The notes beneath the pieces are model-generated. The model was not told where the DNA came from, did no database searches, and saw only the letters and a program-made list of their open reading frames with translations. A stretch of DNA of 52,000 nucleotides from Spongiibacteraceae bacterium UBA5047. Lineage in GTDB: Bacteria; Pseudomonadota; Gammaproteobacteria; Pseudomonadales; Spongiibacteraceae. A program made the position numbers and the translations under genes. Positions 1 through 7,739 of this stretch are shown one piece after another (position 1 is the stretch's first letter; the number at the start of each line of letters is the position of its first letter). Location of the stretch: the NCBI GenBank assembly GCA_002415025.1, contig DIBR01000012.1, positions 1 to 52,000 of the forward strand, given 5' to 3'.

Positions 1-29
1 CGAAAATCAACAACCTGCTAGGCTCTCGC

Positions 30-1319
30 CTACTGAGGCGCTGCCGCAATATCTTCACGCAGCGTTCTCGACGCCAGATAGTAGTGCACGGCCGACCAGA
101 TCAGAATCGGCGGCACCACGAACAACATCGCCATACGCAGTGACTCATCGGCAAACTGCGGATTCAACATGTCACTCAACACGCCCACGCACCAAGGGCC
201 AGCGCCCAAACCAATAATATTGAGCACAAAAAACAGAATCGCGGATGACATTGCGCGCATGCGCAATCCCACCAACCGATGCGCGGTAGCAATGGTGCTG
301 CCGAGGTAAACGTTTGACAGGACCCCCGGTATTATCATCAACAACAAGGCCGCATGTGCCGTATCAACCACATACACCGCTGCCGCAAAAGGCGCCGCGC
401 ACACCGCAACCACCGTGGGTAACCACATATGCCAACGCATATCCCGCTCGGCCAGACGGTCTGCCAGCAAGCCACCACCGAGCACACCCACCGCACCACC
501 AAAACCCATAATCAGAGCCAGCCAGGTACCCAGCTCACCGGTGCTCATACCGTGGGTGCGAATCATAAAGGACGCATTCCAATTCGCCGCCGCATAGCCG
601 GCAAAGGCACTCAATCCGGCAGCAACGGCCATATGCCGAAAAGTACTCAAACGCCACAGCAGTGCGACTACCTGCCCTACCGGCATCATCTCTGTACTTG
701 CCTCACGCGCTTCAGACTGCCCCCGCGGAGGCTCCTTGATTGTTAAACGCACCAGCAACGCCAGCACTATGCCCGGCGCGCCCACCACCATAAAGGCCAC
801 GCGCCACCCGAAAAACTCGTTGATCCAGCCGCCCAGCAAGAAGCCAAAAAGAATTCCGATATTCACGCCCATGGAATAAAACCCGAGCGCGCTCGCTCGG
901 CGCTCGGGAGGAAACATATCCGAAATCATGGAGTGCGAGGGCGGGCTACCACCAGCCTCGCCCACACCCACACCTATGCGCGCCAGCAGCAGTTGCAGAT
1001 AGTTCTGCACAAAGCCGCTGATAGCCGTCATAAAGCTCCACGCAAACAGGGCAAGGGCGACAATGTTGCGCCGGTTTGAGCGGTCAGCCCAACGCGCAAT
1101 CGGAATGCCCGCCGTCACATAAAAAGCCGCAAAAGCAAAACCGGTCAACAAACCGAGTTGACTGTCGCTTAAACCCAGATCAGCTTTGATAGATTCCTGA
1201 AGAATGGCCAATAACTGGCGGTCAATAAAATTAAAACAGTAGACCAGCGTTAGCAAACCCAGCGCGTAATAAGCGCCGGCAGACACGGTGTAGGGAGTAT
1301 CACTGGCAGGCTTTTGCAT
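30..1319 (-). CDS. MFS transporter, Spinster-like
   Basis: Inner-membrane secondary carrier of 429 residues, the normal size for a 12-helix MFS protein. After a short polar N-terminus the first helix carries the FNFIDRQ signature of the Spinster-like group. It is followed by the loop 2-3 motif around ARWADRSNRRN (about residues 75-85) and a Gly-rich helix with GVGVGEAGGSP (about 116-126). The second half has a further loop motif near GLLADRLAERD. Substrate cannot be read from sequence; related carriers in marine Proteobacteria often sit beside catabolic genes, but no clear partner is adjacent. It is divergent from the DUF523/DUF1722 gene across a 158-bp spacer that probably holds both promoters. 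The ATG at 1317-1319 begins MQKPASD. Family call is firm, substrate unknown. Confidence 0.9.
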   Translation of the reverse strand: MQKPASDTPYTVSAGAYYALGLLTLVYCFNFIDRQLLAILQESIKADLGLSDSQLGLLTGFAFAAFYVTAGIPIARWADRSNRRNIVALALFAWSFMTAISGFVQNYLQLLLARIGVGVGEAGGSPPSHSMISDMFPPERRASALGFYSMGVNIGILFGFLLGGWINEFFGWRVAFMVVGAPGIVLALLVRLTIKEPPRGQSEAREASTEMMPVGQVVALLWRLSTFRHMAVAAGLSAFAGYAAANWNASFMIRTHGMSTGELGTWLALIMGFGGAVGVLGGGLLADRLAERDMRWHMWLPTVVAVCAAPFAAAVYVVDTAHAALLLMIIPGVLSNVYLGSTIATAHRLVGLRMRAMSSAILFFVLNIIGLGAGPWCVGVLSDMLNPQFADESLRMAMLFVVPPILIWSAVHYYLASRTLREDIAAAPQ

Positions 1320-1477
1320 GATTGGCTCTTATTGGAATTTTTATCACTATTACACTCATCATCACCGAGGTAAATGCTTGCATCACTGCAAATTCATCGG
1401 AATTGCCTCTATGCTACGTAGTAACGTCAAAGCCAGCATTCCTACTACCACGTTGTCGCAGAGGTTAATCAGGCATT

Positions 1478-2434
1478 ATGCAGCCAGCCACGCCAATCAC
1501 CCTGGGTATCAGCAGTTGCCTGCTAGGGCAGGAAGTTCGTTACGATGGCGGCCACAAAAGGCTTGGTTTTGCCACAGATGAACTCAAACGCCATTTCGAC
1601 TTTATGCCTGTGTGCCCGGAAATGGCGATTGGTCTGGGAACACCCCGGCCAACCCTGAGGCTGGTGCGCGATGAGCGCGAGCACATCAGGGTTCAGGAGA
1701 GTCAGAACAGCAGCGTCGACGTTACTGAACAGTTAATTGCTGTTGCCGAACAAACGGTCGAACAAGCCCGGCATATTAGCGGCTATATACTCTGCACCAA
1801 GTCTCCCAGCTGCGGCATGGAGCGCGTACCTGTAGTTGCCGAAAACGGCAACGGCCTTGGCAAGATCGGCAGCGGTGCCTTCGCTGGCAGGCTCATGGAA
1901 AAAATGCCCCTGCTACCGGTTGAAGAAAACGGCCGGCTGAACGACCCTCTGCTGCGCGAGAATTTTGTTTTGCGTGTTGTTGCCTACCATCGTTGGCAGC
2001 AGCTGAACATCAACGGCTTAACACCGGCGGGACTGCAAACATTTCATCGGCGCCATAAATTTTTGCTGCTCGCGCACAATCAGACAATATACCGTGAGCT
2101 CGGCCCGCTGGTGGCAGGCGCCGGCGAAGCCCTGCAACAATCCGCTAGCGAGTACATAACGCGCTTTATGAGGGCTCTGCACAAACCGGCACAACGCAGC
2201 AATCACACCAACACCCTGATGCACTTGCAGGGCTTTGTGAAAAATGATCTGGACAGTGAAGAACGCCAGGATCTCAGCGCCCAGATCGAGCAGTACCGGG
2301 TGGGTATATTGCCGCTGCTGGTGCCGCTCGCCCTGATTGAACGCTACGCCCGCAAGTACAATATCGACTATCTGCTGGATCAGTATTACTTTCACCCCTA
2401 CCCCGACGATTTGCGTCTGCGCTACGGGCTATAG
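1478..2434 (+). CDS. DUF523 and DUF1722 domain protein (YbgA-like fusion)
   Basis: A 318-residue two-domain protein. Residues about 5-155 are DUF523: GISSCLLGQEVRYDGGHKR near the start, then CPEMAIGLGTPR and CTKSPSCGMERV, giving conserved cysteines that could bind metal or a thiol. Residues about 190-315 are DUF1722, the YbgA domain, with FHRRHKFLLLAHN and YPDDLRLR near the end. The molecular function of both domains is not established. In E. coli the DUF1722 protein YbgA is encoded beside phrB, and here the photolyase gene starts 2 bp after this stop codon, so the pair is almost certainly one transcript. That fits a role linked to DNA photorepair or light response, which is inference. The start ATG was chosen because it directly precedes the DUF523 motif. 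Confidence 0.88.
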   Translation: MQPATPITLGISSCLLGQEVRYDGGHKRLGFATDELKRHFDFMPVCPEMAIGLGTPRPTLRLVRDEREHIRVQESQNSSVDVTEQLIAVAEQTVEQARHISGYILCTKSPSCGMERVPVVAENGNGLGKIGSGAFAGRLMEKMPLLPVEENGRLNDPLLRENFVLRVVAYHRWQQLNINGLTPAGLQTFHRRHKFLLLAHNQTIYRELGPLVAGAGEALQQSASEYITRFMRALHKPAQRSNHTNTLMHLQGFVKNDLDSEERQDLSAQIEQYRVGILPLLVPLALIERYARKYNIDYLLDQYYFHPYPDDLRLRYGL

Positions 2435-2436
2435 CC

Positions 2437-3810
2437 GTGACGGAACTGGTCTGGTTTCGCAGCGACCTTCGCAGCTACGACAACACGGCACTGCACCATG
2501 CCGCCAGCAACAGCAGCAAGCTGCGCGCGCTCTATATCGCGACACCCGGGCAATGGCAGGACCACGGCATTTCAGGGCGGCAGCAAGCGCTGATCGCACA
2601 GGCACTGCATTCACTGTCGGAGACTCTGGCCACACTCGGGATTGCACTGGACGTAAAAATTGCTGAGCGATTTTCCGATATTCCCGCCCTGTTGAAACAC
2701 TACTGTGAACAGCACGCCATTCGCGCACTGCACGCCAACCGCGAATATTTACTGAATGAAATGTCGCGCGATGATGCCGTATCCGAGCAGCTGGCGATTC
2801 CCTGCCACTGGTATCACGACCGGCTACTCGTCGCGCCACAGGATTTACTGAATGGCAGCGGACTGCCGTATCGGGTCTTTACACCTTTCGCAAAAAGCTG
2901 GCGCGCAATCGTGACGCAGTCCATGCGCACCCCTCTACGCCGACCGCCGGCACAGGGAAAGCCCCTCAAACCCGCGGCAATACCGCCGTTCTGCAGCACT
3001 CTCGACCTGGGCGGCTGGCCTGTCAGCGAGAATGCCGCCCTGGAACGGCTACGCCGCTTCTGCGCTGAACGCATTCAAGACTACGACCAACAGCGCGACT
3101 TACCCGCAGCGGACGGGACCTCGCAACTTTCCGCCGCACTGGCCATCGGCCTGTTGTCGCCGCGCCAGTGTCTTGCGCGCCTGCAGGCCGAAGCGCGCGC
3201 ACACTGGCAGGAGCAAGCCTGCGGTGAGGCAACGTGGCTAAATGAACTGATCTGGCGAGAGTTTTATCAACACGTAGCTTTTCACTTTCCACAGGTGGTG
3301 AAGGGGCGGGCCTTTCGCACCGAAACCGACAATATCAGCTGGAGCGGGAATGAAACGCACTTTCAGGCCTGGTGCGAAGGCCGTACCGGCTACCCCATTG
3401 TCGATGCCGGTATGCGCCAGTTGAACCAGACAGGCTGGATGCACAACCGCCTGCGCATGATTACAGCGGGCTTTCTGGTCAAGGATTTGCACATCAACTG
3501 GCGCTGGGGCGAGCGCTATTTTATGCGTCAATTGATCGACGGCGAATTCGCCGCCAATAACGGCGGCTGGCAGTGGTCGGCCTCTACCGGCACTGACGCC
3601 GCACCCTACTTCCGGATCTTCAACCCAACCACTCAAGGCCAGCGCTTCGACCCAGATGGCAAATTTATACGACGCTTTGTGCCGGAACTGGCACATTTAA
3701 ACCATCGCGATATTCATCAGCCTCCCGCCGGCACGAACTACCCGGCCCCGATTGTGGACCATGCAAGTGCCCGTCAAAAAACGCTCGAAATGTTTAAAGC
3801 CGTACGCTAA
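2437..3810 (+). CDS. phrB: Deoxyribodipyrimidine photo-lyase, class I
   Basis: Cytosolic light-driven repair enzyme that splits cyclobutane pyrimidine dimers using FADH-. The 457-residue length matches the class I CPD photolyase family. The N-terminal Rossmann-like antenna domain opens with ELVWFRSDLRSYDNTAL. The FAD-binding domain shows WLNELIWREFYQHV (about residue 265) and MRQLNQTGWMHNRLRM. Downstream are the highly conserved DGEFAANNGGWQWSASTG and APYFRIFNP blocks, which carry FAD and substrate contacts. The start is a GTG 2 bp after the preceding stop codon, so translation is probably coupled to the DUF523/DUF1722 gene. Conservation of the NGGWQW block favours a CPD photolyase over a cryptochrome. 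Confidence 0.95.
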   Translation: MTELVWFRSDLRSYDNTALHHAASNSSKLRALYIATPGQWQDHGISGRQQALIAQALHSLSETLATLGIALDVKIAERFSDIPALLKHYCEQHAIRALHANREYLLNEMSRDDAVSEQLAIPCHWYHDRLLVAPQDLLNGSGLPYRVFTPFAKSWRAIVTQSMRTPLRRPPAQGKPLKPAAIPPFCSTLDLGGWPVSENAALERLRRFCAERIQDYDQQRDLPAADGTSQLSAALAIGLLSPRQCLARLQAEARAHWQEQACGEATWLNELIWREFYQHVAFHFPQVVKGRAFRTETDNISWSGNETHFQAWCEGRTGYPIVDAGMRQLNQTGWMHNRLRMITAGFLVKDLHINWRWGERYFMRQLIDGEFAANNGGWQWSASTGTDAAPYFRIFNPTTQGQRFDPDGKFIRRFVPELAHLNHRDIHQPPAGTNYPAPIVDHASARQKTLEMFKAVR

Positions 3811-3926
3811 CACATTAGCCGGCACGGCGGCGTTTGCACGCACCCTGCACAGGTACTTTTGCCGATGGGCTTTACCTGCCACTAATCTCGCCGCATTATT
3901 GTGCAAACTCTCACGGTGGTTTGAGC

Positions 3927-4760
3927 ATGCTTGACCAGTTGGAAGAATTCAAAGTGATCTACGATCAGATAACCCAGTTTTTTGTGAACTACAGCTTCCA
4001 GCTGATAGGCGCACTCATCGTTCTCATTATCGGGCTATTCATTGCCGGACGCGTATCGGCGATGGTGTTTCGTCTTTGCCAGCGCCATCATATTGATATA
4101 ACCCTGTCTCACTTTCTGGCGAACGTAGCCCGCGTAGCCCTGATTTTCGTGGTTGCCATTATTTGTCTCGGCAAGATAGGCATTTCAATTGGCCCTTTTC
4201 TGGCCGCAGTAGGTGCGGTGTCTCTGGGCGCGGGTCTGGCTGTACAGGGTTTGCTGAGCAACTACAGCGCCGGCCTCAACATCGTAATCACACGGCCATT
4301 TGTGGTCGGCGACACCATCTCAGTGCAATCGGTTACCGGTGTAGTGAATGAGATCAAACTGGCCTACACCATTCTGGAAGACGAGGATGGCGTAGTTATC
4401 CTTATCCCCAACCGCCACATCATTGGAGAAATTATCCACAACTCCCATGCCGACAAGCTCGCAGAAACCATTGTAGGTGTTGCCTACGACACTGATATCA
4501 ACAAGGCGATCGGCGTTATTAACACGGTATTGGAGGGTATGGACGGGGTGAGTAATAACCGGGAAAAAGCGGCGCAGATAGGGATCAACGAATTTGCAGA
4601 TAGCAGCGTTAATATCGGGGTGAGATTCTGGTTGCCAACCCGGCGGTTTCACGAACTGCGCTACAAAACCAACAATGCCATATTTTCGGCGTTGAAAGCC
4701 GCGGACATTGTCATTGCCTTCCCGCAGCGGGAAGTGCGCCTGCTCGGAAATCAGTCGTGA
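3927..4760 (+). CDS. Small-conductance mechanosensitive channel, MscS family
   Basis: Inner-membrane channel that opens on hypo-osmotic shock and releases solutes. The 277 residues are close to the 286 of E. coli MscS. Three hydrophobic segments lie at about residues 22-45, 62-82 and 87-110. The third has the Gly/Ala-rich pore-helix pattern (AAVGAVSLGAGLAVQG) followed by LSNYSAGLNIVITRPF. The beta domain has VIPNRHIIGEII and VGVAYDTDINKA, and the C-terminal alpha/beta domain follows. The frame is open further upstream to 3834, but MLDQLEEF at 3927 matches family N-termini and avoids an implausible extension, so that ATG is preferred. It lies 116 bp after phrB in the same direction. Confidence 0.93.
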   Translation: MLDQLEEFKVIYDQITQFFVNYSFQLIGALIVLIIGLFIAGRVSAMVFRLCQRHHIDITLSHFLANVARVALIFVVAIICLGKIGISIGPFLAAVGAVSLGAGLAVQGLLSNYSAGLNIVITRPFVVGDTISVQSVTGVVNEIKLAYTILEDEDGVVILIPNRHIIGEIIHNSHADKLAETIVGVAYDTDINKAIGVINTVLEGMDGVSNNREKAAQIGINEFADSSVNIGVRFWLPTRRFHELRYKTNNAIFSALKAADIVIAFPQREVRLLGNQS

Positions 4761-4763
4761 AGT

Positions 4764-4916
4764 CTAGGCGCGCTTCATCTGTTTCCCACTCAGGGCGTGC
4801 AGGGATGGCTTGAAACCCTGATGAGATTCCGCCCGTCCGCCTTTAATAATCAGCAGTGCCGCACTGAAAAACATGCCGGTAATCGCGATAAACACCAATA
4901 CGCCCAATGCCGTCAT
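4764..4916 (-). CDS. Putative 50-residue single-helix membrane protein
   Basis: Small ORF starting MTALGVLVFIAITGMFF, with one hydrophobic segment (about residues 3-25) then a polar, basic tail ending KQMKRA. An AGGAG Shine-Dalgarno sequence lies 8 bases before the ATG, which is the main reason to believe it is translated. Its stop is 3 bp from the convergent MscS stop codon. The hydrophobic segment shares GVLVFI with the small ORF at 5241-5357, suggesting the two are related. No known small subunit (CydX, CcoQ or similar) was recognised. Function unknown. Confidence 0.55.
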   Translation of the reverse strand: MTALGVLVFIAITGMFFSAALLIIKGGRAESHQGFKPSLHALSGKQMKRA

Positions 4917-5016
4917 AATCTGTACTCCTGCTTAACACCAGTCAGCCGCCTGTTTGCGGTGTATGCGTGCTTGTGTAAAAGCCTCCTGCTACAAGTTTCA
5001 CGTATTCCAATGCCTG

Positions 5017-5127
5017 CTAACGGCCTACGAAGCACAAGCGCTTTGCCGCGAGGCGACCGCTGATCAATACATATCCCACTGCCGACAACGAGACCGCTAA
5101 AGTGAGTAACACCGTCTGATCCAACAT
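5017..5127 (-). CDS. Putative 36-residue single-helix membrane protein
   Basis: Small ORF beginning MLDQTVLLTLAVSLS, hydrophobic through about residue 23, then a short basic tail (SGRLAAKRL). A GAGAGGG purine tract about 8 bases before the ATG is a plausible ribosome-binding site. It lies between two similar micro-ORFs on the same strand, with 100 bp to the 4764-4916 ORF and 113 bp to the 5241-5357 ORF. Support is the ribosome-binding site, a clean transmembrane profile and its neighbours. Nothing was recognised by family. Confidence 0.4.
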   Translation of the reverse strand: MLDQTVLLTLAVSLSAVGYVLISGRLAAKRLCFVGR

Positions 5128-5240
5128 CGCTTGCACCCTCTCATTAAGTACTATAACTCTAGACAGCGACGTCCGTAAGCAACATTCGGAAAAACCCGTA
5201 TTAGTGCCAAAAACGGAACTTCATCACACAAACTCCAGAA

Positions 5241-5357
5241 TCAGGTCTCGCTTTTGCTGCCCGCACCCATCCATTGCAACGCTTTTGCGCTGACAAAAAC
5301 GGTGACAATAAACACCAGCACGCCAACAGACAGTAGTATCGCTTTCACAGCTTGCAT
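5241..5357 (-). CDS. Putative 38-residue single-helix membrane protein
   Basis: Small ORF starting MQAVKAILLSVGVLVFIVTV, one hydrophobic segment (about residues 6-26) then a polar tail ending GSKSET. A GGAGAG Shine-Dalgarno sequence sits about 9 bases before the ATG. The segment GVLVFI recurs in the 4764-4916 ORF at a similar place in the helix. It lies 143 bp downstream of the dioxygenase gene on the same strand, so it could be read from that transcript or its own promoter. Function unknown. Confidence 0.5.
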   Translation of the reverse strand: MQAVKAILLSVGVLVFIVTVFVSAKALQWMGAGSKSET

Positions 5358-5500
5358 GATGACCGCTCTCCTTTACCCGTCCACAAAGCGTGCCAGCATT
5401 TACAGCGCTCTGTTATCGGGGCTTATGCCTATCATCTACAGGCTTATACGGATCTTTCCGGTTATAGGATGAGATCAGGTAGAGATTCCAGCAGGCAGCA

Positions 5501-6622
5501 CTATTGATCGTGCCCGACCGCCTGCACACGCCCCCGCTGCTGCCACCGGCAGCGAATTAACGAGCCAAGCAATTGCAGCTTGTTGTGCGTCTTACGCCAG
5601 CGATAACCAGCCGAACGCGGCTCGCGCAAGGACAGCCACAGCCGAAGCAGATGCCTGCGCAGAGCGGGGTCACTGTGGTCTTCATAGTCCGCTCGCGAAT
5701 GAACAATGGTGTGATTGGAACAGAGCTGAATATCGCCGGGCTGCAAGTCCATATCGAGATGGATATTAGGGTTGGCGGCCAAGGCATCGTAGGCATCAAG
5801 CAGCTCAAGCTCTTCGGCATTGAGTGGCGCCACCCCCCGGTAACGTGTGGCACTGCGAAAATAGCCGCTATGATAAAAAGTGCTCAACCTGCCGTTATAG
5901 TACCGGCAGGGCGTTACCGGAAAAGTCTCCAGCCCGCCCTCGGCATGTGCATCCAGCAAGAAGGGCTCGAACAGGCGGCTTGCCAGCTCAGGACGGCTGC
6001 GCAGCAATTCATTAAAGATTGTGACCGAACTGGCGATGCGGCTGGCGCCACCCGATTTGGCCGTTTTCAAACACATCAAACCAACCACATCAGCCGCGTC
6101 ACAATGAAAGCTGATATTCACCCGAGTGCGATATTCGCGAACACCGGGATCATTGGGGTCGGCACCGGTATCCCGCACATGCCCGAGCAATTCACCAAAG
6201 CGATTTTGCGCCCCCGGCAAGCCCAAATGCCAACCCAGACACCAGAAAAACAGTTCGCAGTCCTGCTCGCCCCAGGTCTCAACCGGTACACCACGTAACA
6301 ATAAAAAGCCCCGGCCACTTTGCAGTTCGCGCCGCCAATGCTGTATATCACTAGCTAGTTCCGGCAGGGGGAAGTCTTTGTCGGTGAGACGCTGGGTATC
6401 CTTGCCGGTCGCCTTTGCTACATCAATAGCATGACGAAAGACCGACAACTGCTCATTATCCAGTTGCACCAACCAGTCGCTTCGCTCACGCATGATGCTG
6501 CCATACCAGGCAGCAGAGCCCTGCAGCGGCTGCTGTGGTATTTGTGCATGCGGACGGCTGTAATAATGCAGCGATTGTGAGGTAATGGAACGATAAATCA
6601 TTGGCAATCCATATGGCAGCAT
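5501..6622 (-). CDS. TauD/TfdA-family Fe(II)/2-oxoglutarate dioxygenase-like protein
   Basis: A 373-residue protein of the TauD/TfdA superfamily, cytosolic non-heme iron oxygenases that couple 2-oxoglutarate decarboxylation to substrate hydroxylation. The iron facial triad is visible: H173 and D175 in FHCDAADVVGL, and distal H308 in NHTIVHSR. An Arg-rich strand (LRRHLLRLWLS) follows that would bind 2-oxoglutarate. The region HWRRELQSGRGFLLLRGVP (about residues 95-113) is typical of the TauD fold N-terminus. Substrate is not predictable; many marine members act on unknown small molecules. The first ATG lacks a clear ribosome-binding site; a second, at residue 8 (MIYRSITS, 6599-6601), is about equally likely. 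It is divergent from the PAP2 gene across 113 bp. Confidence 0.82.
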   Translation of the reverse strand: MLPYGLPMIYRSITSQSLHYYSRPHAQIPQQPLQGSAAWYGSIMRERSDWLVQLDNEQLSVFRHAIDVAKATGKDTQRLTDKDFPLPELASDIQHWRRELQSGRGFLLLRGVPVETWGEQDCELFFWCLGWHLGLPGAQNRFGELLGHVRDTGADPNDPGVREYRTRVNISFHCDAADVVGLMCLKTAKSGGASRIASSVTIFNELLRSRPELASRLFEPFLLDAHAEGGLETFPVTPCRYYNGRLSTFYHSGYFRSATRYRGVAPLNAEELELLDAYDALAANPNIHLDMDLQPGDIQLCSNHTIVHSRADYEDHSDPALRRHLLRLWLSLREPRSAGYRWRKTHNKLQLLGSLIRCRWQQRGRVQAVGHDQ

Positions 6623-6735
6623 CGGGTCTGGATTCTATTCAGCGAGTCTTTAGAATATGAATCCGTTACATGCACACCCTTAGCATAATTTTTTTAGCCC
6701 AATAGTGCGATAGACCAGCGAGGAGAACGCAAGGC

Positions 6736-7656
6736 ATGAATGAGCTTTTGAACTGGGGCGCAGACGTTATTGTGTGGGCGCAGCAGTTCCAACAGCCACT
6801 ACTGCGCTTGCCATTGGTCGCCCTTTCGTGGCTGGGTGGACAAGGTTACCTGCTGACGCTACCGCTGGTCGTTTTTGCCTTTAACCAGCGCACCGGGCTG
6901 CGGCTCGCCATGCTTTTCGCGGCCACACTGTTTCTCAACAGTGTGATCAAGCACGTAGTTGCCCTGCCGCGCCCGTTCGAAAGCTATCCCCACATCGTGT
7001 CGGCCGGGGAAGCCGGATTCAGCTTCCCTAGCGGTCACGCACAACTGGCCGTGATTTTCTGGGGGATGTTAGCGCTGGATATACGGCGCTGGTGGTTTTC
7101 GCTTACCGCTTTACTGCTCATACTTCTGACAGGCTACTCACGCATCTATCTGGGCGTTCACTACCCCACCGATGTGGTCGGCGGGTGGCTACTGGGAGCA
7201 GCCAGTCTGGCCGCGTGGCTGCGGTGGCGGGGCGATCTGGAACATTATCTCGCCACACATGGTCGTTTGATCCAGCTTTGTTGGCTACTGGCAGCAACAA
7301 CCCTGATGTGGGCCGCTGCAGGCTTTTTTCTGCACGATTCACTACTCACCGGCGCTATCGGCTTTTTTCTCGGCTGCGGGCTGGCCGCTGTCGTCCACCC
7401 GCCCGGCCTGAACCAGCCGCTGGTCTGGTGGCTGCAACTGGGCCGCTACCTGATCGGTATGCTGCTGGTACTGTTGATGATTGCCGCCTTGCAAAAAGGC
7501 GCTGCGATACTCGCCTGGTCTACCCCGCTCACCTCATTAGTGTCCATGACCCTACTCGGCGGCTGGTTGATTGGCGGCGTTCCCACCATGCTCGACAGCC
7601 TGACCGCACTCGTGGTTAACAGAACAAAACGCACCGCCAATAAATCCGGCGCTTAG
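6736..7656 (+). CDS. PAP2-family membrane phosphatase
   Basis: A 306-residue integral membrane phosphatase of the PAP2 superfamily. All three catalytic motifs are present: K72-x6-R79-P80 in KHVVALPRP, P98-S-G-H101 in FPSGHAQ, and S135-R136 with H142 and D146 in SRIYLGVHYPTD. H101 and H142 would be the acid/base and nucleophilic histidines. At least six hydrophobic segments are visible, and the C-terminal ~130 residues add further helices beyond a minimal PAP2 domain. Likely substrates are phosphatidic acid, undecaprenyl diphosphate or a related lipid phosphate on the periplasmic face; sequence does not distinguish them. A GGAG lies 10 bases before the ATG. Confidence 0.92.
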   Translation: MNELLNWGADVIVWAQQFQQPLLRLPLVALSWLGGQGYLLTLPLVVFAFNQRTGLRLAMLFAATLFLNSVIKHVVALPRPFESYPHIVSAGEAGFSFPSGHAQLAVIFWGMLALDIRRWWFSLTALLLILLTGYSRIYLGVHYPTDVVGGWLLGAASLAAWLRWRGDLEHYLATHGRLIQLCWLLAATTLMWAAAGFFLHDSLLTGAIGFFLGCGLAAVVHPPGLNQPLVWWLQLGRYLIGMLLVLLMIAALQKGAAILAWSTPLTSLVSMTLLGGWLIGGVPTMLDSLTALVVNRTKRTANKSGA

Positions 7657-7739
7657 TCCAAACGGCTCATGACGCTCCCCGAACCTCCGTGCTAGCCTGC
7701 GACTGACACCCTATAAAAACAAACAGCCAAGGCAGAACC

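Noticed and set aside
4764..5357. CydX-, CcoQ- or Sdh-type small subunits for the micro-ORFs
   Set aside because: No matching signature and no oxidase or dehydrogenase operon nearby.
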